This document shows, in pieces, positions 22,055 to 30,200 of a stretch of DNA of 64,000 nucleotides. How positions within the stretch are numbered: position 1 is the stretch's first letter; each line of letters begins with the position of its first letter. The notes beneath the pieces are model-generated. The model saw nothing but the letters and a program-made list of their open reading frames with translations, searched no databases and was not told where the DNA came from. Made by a program: the position numbers and the translations under genes. The stretch is from Snodgrassella alvi (GTDB lineage: Bacteria > Pseudomonadota > Gammaproteobacteria > Burkholderiales > Neisseriaceae). The DNA is taken from contig NZ_MEIK01000028.1 of NCBI RefSeq assembly GCF_002777855.1, forward strand, positions 81,735 through 145,734. Direction: 5' to 3'.

Positions 22055-22390
22055 ATGTCTGAAACAACGCCGATTTGCCCGCAATGCGCTAGTGAACAAA
22101 ATTACTTTGATGGCACATTTACTGTTTGCCTCGAATGCGGGCATGAATGGGATGCTAATAGTACACCAGCCACACAGGAGCTGGATGTCAAAGACAGTAA
22201 TGGCAATCCGTTAGCCAACGGTGATGATGTGATTCTGATTAAAGACCTCAAGCTCAAAGGTAGCAGCACCGTATTGAAAAAAGGTGCCAAAGCCAAAGGA
22301 ATCCGTCTGGTTGAGGGTGACCACGAGATAGACTGTAAAGTAGATGGTATGAAAATTATGCTAAAAGCATGCTTTGTTAAAAAAGCCTGA
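22055..22390 (+). CDS. yjdM: YjdM/PhnA-family zinc ribbon protein
   Basis: 111 residues. The N-terminal zinc ribbon has CPQC (about 8-11) and CLEC (about 25-28). The C-terminal domain contains [25 protein letters not shown], typical of the YjdM (formerly PhnA) family. The name suggests phosphonate metabolism, but the real function is unknown. A terminator follows directly. Confidence 0.92.
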   Translation: MSETTPICPQCASEQNYFDGTFTVCLECGHEWDANSTPATQELDVKDSNGNPLANGDDVILIKDLKLKGSSTVLKKGAKAKGIRLVEGDHEIDCKVDGMKIMLKACFVKKA

Positions 22391-22409
22391 TACTCTGAAC
22401 GATAGAAAT

Positions 22410-22457
22410 ACCGCCAATCTAAGTGCCTAAACAAAGCATTGTAGACTGGCGGTTTTT
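22410..22457 (+). terminator. Terminator of yjdM
   Basis: Arms ACCGCCAATCTA / TAGACTGGCGGT (one mismatch) followed by T5. Confidence 0.8.
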
Positions 22458-22460
22458 ATA

Positions 22461-22511
22461 TGTGGATCATTAAATTATCCACAAACTGTAATTACAGCTT
22501 AGTTATCCACA
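22461..22511. promoter_or_regulatory. Cluster of DnaA-box-like sites
   Basis: Two perfect DnaA boxes TTATCCACA at 22475-22483 and 22503-22511, and an inverted near-match TGTGGATCA at 22461-22469. TTATCCGCA at 22558 and TTATCCGCG at 22582 extend the series into the gene. The second box overlaps a GTG GAT AAC codon run, so part of the match may be coding coincidence. Confidence 0.4.
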
Positions 22512-23146
22512 GTATCAAGCCCCGGATCAACTACAGCATACACACGGTTATCAAGCTTATCCGCACTGATTCTTTGTAAAATTATCCGCGCTAACTCTGC
22601 TCTATGAATATAACCTTGTACCTGCTGCTGATAAAAACACTTGCCAGTGCCAGTAGCTTCACCTTGCGCCAGACCACCCGGGCGCAAAATCTCATAATTT
22701 AGCGTACTGGTTTGCAGCCACACCTCAGCCAGAGATTTTTCTCGTACTGCATGTCCGAAAGCTTTTTTCGCACGCTCTGACATTGTTGCCCAAGTATCAC
22801 CACAGCCCAATGATGTCACCAGCAGCATCTGGCCGATACCACATAGCTCTGCCGTATCCATAATCAACCGCTGTGCCAGATAGTGCGCGCCTGCCGAACC
22901 ACCCAAGGTAGACACAATCACAGTATCCTGACCAGCTAGCGTGCACACTTCGCGCACACTGGATTCATTCGTGGCATCTCCAACTATTGTTTCCACTCCT
23001 TGCTGTTGTAACTGGCGGGCAAAATCCTCATCCCGTACCAGCGCCACACAGCGCCAGCGACCGGTTTGTTTTAAAGCCTGCTGCACTACCTGATAAGCTG
23101 TGCCCATTTTTTGGCTTACCCCGAACAACAGTAATGTTTTCATCAT
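22499..23146 (-). CDS. ChuY-like NAD(P)-binding reductase
   Basis: 215 residues with a Rossmann start (LLLFGVSQKMGTAYQVV) and the NmrA/SDR-like fold of NAD(P)-binding proteins. Its position after HutW and HutX, in the order W-X-Y of the enterobacterial chu operon, makes it the likely counterpart of ChuY. In E. coli, ChuY uses NADPH to reduce anaerobilin, the product of ChuW. It overlaps hutX by 4 bases. Assignment rests on context more than on motifs. Confidence 0.75.
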   Translation of the reverse strand: MMKTLLLFGVSQKMGTAYQVVQQALKQTGRWRCVALVRDEDFARQLQQQGVETIVGDATNESSVREVCTLAGQDTVIVSTLGGSAGAHYLAQRLIMDTAELCGIGQMLLVTSLGCGDTWATMSERAKKAFGHAVREKSLAEVWLQTSTLNYEILRPGGLAQGEATGTGKCFYQQQVQGYIHRAELARIILQRISADKLDNRVYAVVDPGLDTVDN

Positions 23147-23655
23147 TGCTCCTGTGTGGTGGCAAAACGCTGTGCCAGACTGCGGAACTTAGTTAATTGC
23201 TCCGCTTTCAGCTGCCGCTGCTCATCTCGCCCCACAAAAATTTTAAACATTGCGTCACCATGCTGGTTGAGAAAAATAATCGACGCCGTAGCCATTTGCA
23301 TAAAACTGCGTTCTACAAAAGCAATCTGCGCACAGTTTTCTGCGCGAATATGGCCGCCGAAACCTTGCTGATGTTGCAGATTAAAATAACCGGCACCATA
23401 TTTACCTGCTGGTAGTAAACCCGAAAATTCCGCAATAATATCTGCTGTATGCACCAGAAAAGTAATTTCTCCCCATGATTGCACATCCTGCCACACTGCA
23501 TCAAAGTGGCTGCCAGCAGTTATCACCACATCCGGTATTGCCTTAATCACCTCAGCCAGTGTCACCTGATACTGTTGCGCAATCTGCTCCAGCGTCCCTT
23601 CTGGATTGCTGCGCATAAAAAGTTGCAGATTATTATTTTGTGAATGTTTTGTCAT
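23143..23655 (-). CDS. hutX: Heme-binding cytosolic carrier HutX/ChuX
   Basis: 170 residues, typical length. HutX/ChuX family members bind heme in the cytosol and hand it to a degrading enzyme. The family segments DVQSWGEITFLVHTADIIAEFSG and HQQGFGGHIRAENCAQIAFVERSFM are recognisable. It lies 42 bases after hutW and overlaps the next gene by 4 bases, so the three form an operon. Confidence 0.9.
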   Translation of the reverse strand: MTKHSQNNNLQLFMRSNPEGTLEQIAQQYQVTLAEVIKAIPDVVITAGSHFDAVWQDVQSWGEITFLVHTADIIAEFSGLLPAGKYGAGYFNLQHQQGFGGHIRAENCAQIAFVERSFMQMATASIIFLNQHGDAMFKIFVGRDEQRQLKAEQLTKFRSLAQRFATTQEQ

Positions 23656-23697
23656 CGTTTTCCCTTAATCAAGTCAATTGCATTAAATGTATTTTTG

Positions 23698-25080
23698 TCA
23701 CGACGTTGTGGCAAAACGCTGTATTGGTTTGCTGATGGGTTGGCGTTGCATCATTTTTTCCTGCCACTCAAGATGTTCAGGATTATTTAAAGCCAGCAGT
23801 AACTGCTGCAATGCTTGCAACAGATTACTTGACCAAAAACGGCCAGACGGCGTTAAACGCGCGTAGCCCCTTTCATTGATCAGCAGACCAGCCCGCTGCC
23901 ACTGCATAAGCAGCGGTTCCAACAATTCCGCCTGAGACGTTAGCGCGGGTAAATTCACCCGTCCCACCTCAATCCCCGCCTGAAGCTGATGTAACCAGCT
24001 ACCCAACAATGATTTATCCGTTAGCATCATCAATGGCTTTTTACCTGACTGCATCTGTGCATAGTATTCAGCCAGATCACGATGCAGCATAAACGAATGC
24101 CCATTTAAACGCCCACCTGCGCCGGAGCCAAAAGCAAAAAAATCTGCTCCCTGCTTAATCAACAGGTTATATAAATTTCGTTCACGTGTGGTTTTTGCCC
24201 AATGGCTGTTATTTAATTGTATCCAGCCCTGCTGGCGTAAAAACGCCTCACCTTGTAAATAAAATTCACATTTAGCTGCCACGGCAGGCAATTCAAGCTG
24301 TCCTTTATCTACTCGTCTAGCCAAAGGCGTAGTTGGCAGCAAATTCAATGCATACAAATCTAACCCGTCCAGCGGCAAAGCGGCTGCCAGCTCCAGATCA
24401 GTCTGCCAGCTTTGCACAGTTTGCCCCGGCAAACCGAACATCAAATCACACACCAGTGCCACACAGTCTAGCCGCCCAATACGCTCAAATGTCTCAACAA
24501 TCTGCTCACGGCAGGATAAACGTCCCAGCTTCTGCCGGATAGCTGTATCAAAAGTTTGTACACCGATAGAAAACCGATTCGCACCAGCGGCAATATAACT
24601 TTCTGTACGTGCCTCATCAAAATCGGAAATTCGCCCCTCAATCGTAATTTCACAATCTGGCGCCAGTGGCAAAGATTGTCTGAGTAAGCTGATAACCCGC
24701 GCCAGTTGACCTGCGGGTAGAGCAGATGGCGTACCGCCCCCAAAATAAATAGCGTGAATCGGTGCAGACTGCATCACCGGATTATTCATTTCCAGAGCAA
24801 TCTCAGCTAGTAAAGTCGTTATATACTTATCCGTATCAAATTTGCGCAGCAGATTCTGGTAAAAACCACAAAACTGACAATGCGTTTCACAAAAAGGAAT
24901 ATGAATATAAATCAGCCTTTTATTGCCAGATATTGGCGATTGCTGCAATAAAGTCCATTGCTTTTCTATCTTTTCAGCAGCTAAAGGCAAACTGGCACGT
25001 AATGGCATCACCGCCCATCTATCCTGAAACGGCAGCCCAGTAGAGGCGGCGTAAAAACGGCTTAAATCCAAAGAGTTCAT
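23698..25080 (-). CDS. hutW: Radical SAM heme-degrading methyltransferase HutW/ChuW
   Basis: 460 residues. The radical-SAM cluster motif CETHCQFCGFYQN (about residues 64-76) provides the 4Fe-4S ligands. The GGGTPSAL segment and the HemN-like body fit the ChuW/HutW family, which opens the heme ring without oxygen to give anaerobilin and free iron. It is the first gene of the operon and has a Fur-like box upstream. Its presence suits iron scavenging in a low-oxygen habitat. Confidence 0.93.
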   Translation of the reverse strand: MNSLDLSRFYAASTGLPFQDRWAVMPLRASLPLAAEKIEKQWTLLQQSPISGNKRLIYIHIPFCETHCQFCGFYQNLLRKFDTDKYITTLLAEIALEMNNPVMQSAPIHAIYFGGGTPSALPAGQLARVISLLRQSLPLAPDCEITIEGRISDFDEARTESYIAAGANRFSIGVQTFDTAIRQKLGRLSCREQIVETFERIGRLDCVALVCDLMFGLPGQTVQSWQTDLELAAALPLDGLDLYALNLLPTTPLARRVDKGQLELPAVAAKCEFYLQGEAFLRQQGWIQLNNSHWAKTTRERNLYNLLIKQGADFFAFGSGAGGRLNGHSFMLHRDLAEYYAQMQSGKKPLMMLTDKSLLGSWLHQLQAGIEVGRVNLPALTSQAELLEPLLMQWQRAGLLINERGYARLTPSGRFWSSNLLQALQQLLLALNNPEHLEWQEKMMQRQPISKPIQRFATTS

Positions 25081-25112
25081 AACACAGACATCAAATCAAA
25101 GTGTCAGGATTA

Positions 25113-25131
25113 AATAATAATTATTCTCATA
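25113..25131 (-). promoter_or_regulatory. Putative Fur box before hutW
   Basis: AATAATAATTATTCTCATA matches 13 of 19 positions of the Fur consensus in the GATAAT-type 6-1-6 layout. It lies 33 bases upstream of the hutW start, over the expected promoter. Confidence 0.5.
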
Positions 25132-25779
25132 TGGCAATGGTTTTAAGCCAGCAAAATGCTACAACTTCCGCTTTATTGACACACATCAACTGACATAAAA
25201 ATGTCAGCAAACTCATGAATGAAGTACAAAACGATAGCCAATGGGCTGGTGCAGACCTTTGCTTTAACAACATCAAAAACTTCATTATTATTTAAGATTT
25301 ATATTTTAGTAACAAATAAAAAGCAAATTAACTCTGCACCTATGCTCTAAGCGGGATTATTGAAATATTGCGAAGCCATCAGCATCTATCAGCTCAGGAC
25401 GTTACAGAACAAAATGCTGGTTTGTTTCTAAAAATTCTCAATAGGCAAACAACAATAAAATGCTTTAGTTAGATGGTATTTGGTCTACTTTACTTGAATG
25501 CCTAATTAGCTGATCCCAACACTTTTACCAGTAAAGTGTGATTATCGAACAGGTTAACTGGGTATATCCGAACGCTCCTGTAACTATCCACACTAAAACT
25601 CTTCAGCGAATTTTCAAACACTAATTTTGGTTTCACTTAATACCAATTGGGTTACATAAATATTACCTTTAATATTACAATATAATAAAGCGTGTTAGAT
25701 GTAGCAAATTGATTATTTGTGTTTTACTTAAAGCCTAATAAGAAAATGGTATTAATTAGATAGTCACAAAATCTGATTC
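25132..25779. other. AT-rich gap between the heme operon and the NERD cassette
   Basis: About 650 bases with stops in all frames. No RNA gene, transposon end or clear gene remnant was seen. Base composition resembles the cassette to its right. Confidence 0.5.
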
Positions 25780-27192
25780 TTAATTGTTTGAAAAAATTTT
25801 TCCAAAATCTTTTATTGGAGACGATTCTTCTTTGTCCACAACAGGTTCTTTTAGATAATCCTGAACAAGTTGAAAAATGTGATTTACTTTTTCTATTCGA
25901 GTGGTAATGAATCCAACTGGCAAGGGTACGTCATATGAATCCAAGTATGCATGATAGCAAACCACGGCAAATTGGTTCTCAAATACTATGATTTCAGTAT
26001 TGTTATTTAAAAAACCTCCTTTAAAAGCATAGAAATTGTTTTTAAATTGTTTTTTATCCGACGGCAGCAAATTTTTTTTAGTATTTTTATATTTAGAATT
26101 TTTTATAGGAAGATACAGCCGAAAATTATATAAATGATATTCTTTTTTATTTTGATTACAAAATGCATTATTGTAAAATAAATTAATTTGTTCCGAAAAT
26201 TTTTCTTGAGCTCCCCAGTAAATATTCTCTACTCCCATCCAATAAAGTATTTTTGGCGATTGTGAAATATTTTTTTTTAATTCATCCATCGAATTCTTCA
26301 AAAGCTTTTGAATATCATCTTGATGATAAGTTTGACCAACAAAATAAGTATCTTGGGGTGACTTTTGATTAATTTTTTCTAACATAAAAAAATTAAATTT
26401 TGGGGTAATAATTTTTAAGGTTTCAATATCATTTAATTTTTCCATGCTACTGATAATGTCTTGGACATTATTTTTATATTCATGTTTATATTTTTCTAAT
26501 ATATTTGTTACTTGATGAACTATTTTTTCACTATGATTTAGTGTATGAATATCATTTCGACCTAATTGATTGCCAGTATCCTTATCCAAAGAAAAAAATT
26601 GGGTAAAACGAAAGTATTTATTATTAAATACTTCCACTCCATCTATTTTATACAAATGTCCATAATCACTGTACAAAATTAATTTACCTTGATCCTTCAA
26701 TTCATTAAACTGTTGTTGAAAATTACGTTCTGCATATTTTGACCTAAACGCAAATATTTCTGAAGATATATTTAAACTAATAGCATTTTCATTATTGCTT
26801 AAATGTTTTTTGTCTATAAAATTTTCGTTTATTAGTTCCATATATAGATTGATTTCTTTTGTACGTAAATCAATTAATTTTGGTGCTAAAGTATTATGTT
26901 TAAATAGTTTTCTACCTGCTGTAGTTAAACCAATATTTCCATCGGAAAGATATTTAATCCATTTTTTATTCGCTAAATCATTTAATGCATTTTCAGTTTC
27001 ATATTGAGTAAATGCAAAATATTTAGCAATTTCTTCAGGTCGGCAAGGACACAATATAAGTAGACGTAAAATATATTCCCGTACAAAAGACAATGCCTTT
27101 TCATCAGTGTATGAAAAAGAAATGCGAAACTTTGGCGCTATGATTATAAAATCTATTTGGTTATAAACTAATTTATATTTTTGTTCTTCCAT
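25780..27192 (-). CDS. Winged-helix protein, partner of the NERD-kinase-helicase (possible PLD-like C-terminal region)
   Basis: 470 residues, not recognised as a named family. Residues about 40-96 look like a winged helix: RPEEIAKYFAFTQYETENAL and TTAGRKLF fit the helix-turn-helix and wing. The middle is Lys/Asn/Ile-rich. Residues about 385-435 (EIIVFENQFAVVCYHAYLDSY followed by VGFITTR) recall the second strand-helix unit of phospholipase-D-like folds, but the catalytic HxKxxxxD motif is missing. It starts 14 bases after the 1693-residue gene and so shares its transcript. A helicase-plus-kinase gene next to a PLD-type gene is the layout of Mokosh type I phage-defence loci. That match is an inference. 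Confidence 0.7.
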   Translation of the reverse strand: MEEQKYKLVYNQIDFIIIAPKFRISFSYTDEKALSFVREYILRLLILCPCRPEEIAKYFAFTQYETENALNDLANKKWIKYLSDGNIGLTTAGRKLFKHNTLAPKLIDLRTKEINLYMELINENFIDKKHLSNNENAISLNISSEIFAFRSKYAERNFQQQFNELKDQGKLILYSDYGHLYKIDGVEVFNNKYFRFTQFFSLDKDTGNQLGRNDIHTLNHSEKIVHQVTNILEKYKHEYKNNVQDIISSMEKLNDIETLKIITPKFNFFMLEKINQKSPQDTYFVGQTYHQDDIQKLLKNSMDELKKNISQSPKILYWMGVENIYWGAQEKFSEQINLFYNNAFCNQNKKEYHLYNFRLYLPIKNSKYKNTKKNLLPSDKKQFKNNFYAFKGGFLNNNTEIIVFENQFAVVCYHAYLDSYDVPLPVGFITTRIEKVNHIFQLVQDYLKEPVVDKEESSPIKDFGKIFSNN

Positions 27193-27206
27193 AATTTTCT
27201 CGCTAA

Positions 27207-30200
27207 TTACTGTTTATTTTTTTCAAATTTGATGATTGAATAAGCCAATTTATCTTCATTCGATTCCATCATTGCCAATACCTTGCCCAGAGGTAAATCA
27301 GCATTTTTACCTCGCCACATAGCTGTTGCACCTACAATTATTAATCTATCCATTGCACGAGAAAGAGCAACATTAATACGATTAGGTGAATTTAAAAAAC
27401 CTGGTTGAAGTATTTTGTTATTGCGAGTGATAGACAACATAATAATGCGATTTTCTTTGCCTTGATAACTATCTACAGTATCGATTTTAATCAGTTGCCT
27501 GAATTGTTCATCCCATTTTGTTTCGTTAAATTTTTTTCGTATCAAATTTTTTTGTTCACTATACATACAAATAATACCGATTGCAGCTTCTCCTTTTTTT
27601 AAACAATTCAGTACAATATCACTTTGTTTGAAATCTGTACTCGTTTCCAAATATCGAAGATGCTCTATGATTATATCGGCTTCTGCCTCATTAAACAGTC
27701 TGCCATGCTCGTCCTTTTTTTGCTCGTTCGAATTAGGTAAATTACTTGTATCCAACCAAGTTACACAGCTTGAAAAATGTTGATGAATTAATCTATAAAT
27801 ATTAGGTACATCTTTGATTAATCTACCATTTTCTAATTCTCCTGCATAAAAACAATTCGATACTAAAGTGCCTATTGCCGGTGCCATTCGATACTGTGTT
27901 TTTAGGGTAGCGCATGTATGCTGCCCATATGGGGAATCAAATACTCGTTGAAAATCACTGCTTAAAAACTGTTGTTCGAATTCTTCTTTACTTTTTCTAT
28001 AATCATAATGTTCCATCAAAGCTTTTTTATGCTCTTCTGAATACAATGGAGGTAGCTGCTTATGATCACCTACCAGTAAAATGCGCTTAGCCGATTGCAT
28101 GGCTATAGCTAGCTCACTTGACATTGAGCGAGCTGCTTCATCAATAATCACCCAATCGTATATATTTTGATCAATTTCGATATTGTCATGACCTATGCCT
28201 ACACATGTGCCTATAACCAGTTGACGCGAACGGGCTAGAAATTCATCATAATTAACTCCTTCGTTTGATAGGGCTTGCTGCATTGAATCGGTCAACTCAA
28301 TTAAATTGTCAGCTTGAGCGGATTGTTTAGGCGAAATTCTGTAGTAATGGTCAAGTATTTCGATTAAACTGATTAAAATTGTATCAATTTTATTTATATC
28401 AAGTAAAATTTTATCGGTATAAATATTTTTATTTTTTCCAATGAAGGCTTCGAGAGAGAAACAAATATATTCATAAATTTGATTACAAAGATTCGAAGAC
28501 TCAGCTATATATTCTTGGTTTTCAGCTACATCATATTGCTCTTCTTTAGGAATAGGTTTTTTCAAACGTTCTAGGCGTTTAATTTGTTTACCAATGTTCA
28601 ACTGTAATTCTGTTCTCAATTTTAAATAATCTTCAGATAATCCAAGTATTTGTCCAATTTCACAGATGCGGTTTATCTGTGTGGCTTGAAGGATTTCTCG
28701 TTGAGCGCCAACTAGATTCAAAGAAAATACATCTTGTAAATCAGTAGAAACAGCGGTTTCACGGTTACTAAATCGAACAATACTGATATCTTCTTTTAAA
28801 CGTTGACAATGTTTGCGAATTCGTTCGGCTGCGGTATTAACTGCTTCATGAGACTGGCTGACCAATAGAATTTTTTGTACATTTTGTTGAGTAAAAAGAA
28901 AATGTACAAATGCGGCGATAAACTCAGTTTTTCCGGTTCCGGGCGGACCTTGTAATAAGGATAAAGGGCCATTTTGAATTAATTTGGCAAATGCATAACG
29001 CTGTGCACTATTTAGGGTAACTATTTCACCATATCCGTTATCACGGTCATAGAGTCGGAATTCTTCTTCTCCTATTTTGATGTCGTAATTTTTACATGGA
29101 AGGGTACAATTGGTCTCAAAATATTCTGGTAATTGACTGATGATACTTTCTCCTGCCAAAATCCGCTCCACTGCTTTTTTTCTCCGTCTCAGCGAGGAAA
29201 AAGTCTGCCAATTTTGCAAGTACATAATGGGATTTGTTTTTAAGCAATTGATAAATTTAGGTTTTTCTTTAAAACAAAGATAATATGATGTACAAAATTG
29301 TAAATCCAATTGACCCATTGTACGTTCTTTATTTTTATCATTTTTTACTAAAACAAATATTTTATCATCTGCACGAAACTGATCTAAAATTTGTCTATTA
29401 TCTCCAGATTCGTAAAAAACAAACCATTTGTTATTATTTTCATCATGTCTAATTTTTGGAGAATTTTGATTCTCCTTATAATCTATTACAGCTTTAACAT
29501 AAGGTAATGAATCTGTTTCTTTACTAATTATTGCTGTCCATAGATTACGTACGCTGAGCTGATGAGTTAAATTAGTTATGGGGAAGGAGATTTCTGATAG
29601 ATTATCAATTGAATGTTGTAAGTTTGTTGAATCATTTGTACATGGTGGGGTTAAATTCAATTGCCTTTGTTCAATATTTGTTTGTTTAAAAATGGATATT
29701 TTATGGTTAAATTCAGGCCAATTTAGCAATTTCTTCGTTAGTTCAGTCAAATCAAAATTTTGATTTCCAGATATTTCTAAACTGAAAGGAATACTTAAAT
29801 TGCTTTTTTTCTTTACCCAAAAGGGTATTTGCACTTTTGTATTTGATATTTTGGCTGAATCAAAACATTGAGTATTTAAATTGTATACAGTATGAAATAA
29901 ACCTCCGATACCATAAAAATCAATGTTGATTTTATTTTTTATATCTTTTTTAAGAGATAAAACAATAAATAATTTATTTTCATCTGGAAAAATTTTTATA
30001 TCTTGGCTGTCACTATTTTGTCCTTTAATATTAATAGAATTCTTTTGTGTTGGCTGTAATGCTTTTTTAAATCTTTCCAGTGATAAAAATCCAGTTTCTC
30101 TATCTGAGCATTCAAGCTTGATTACCTTAGCTATTTCAGGAAATTTAGAAGATTCCTCTCCCCAACTTATATCTAGCAATTCACAGGCCATTCGCATAAC

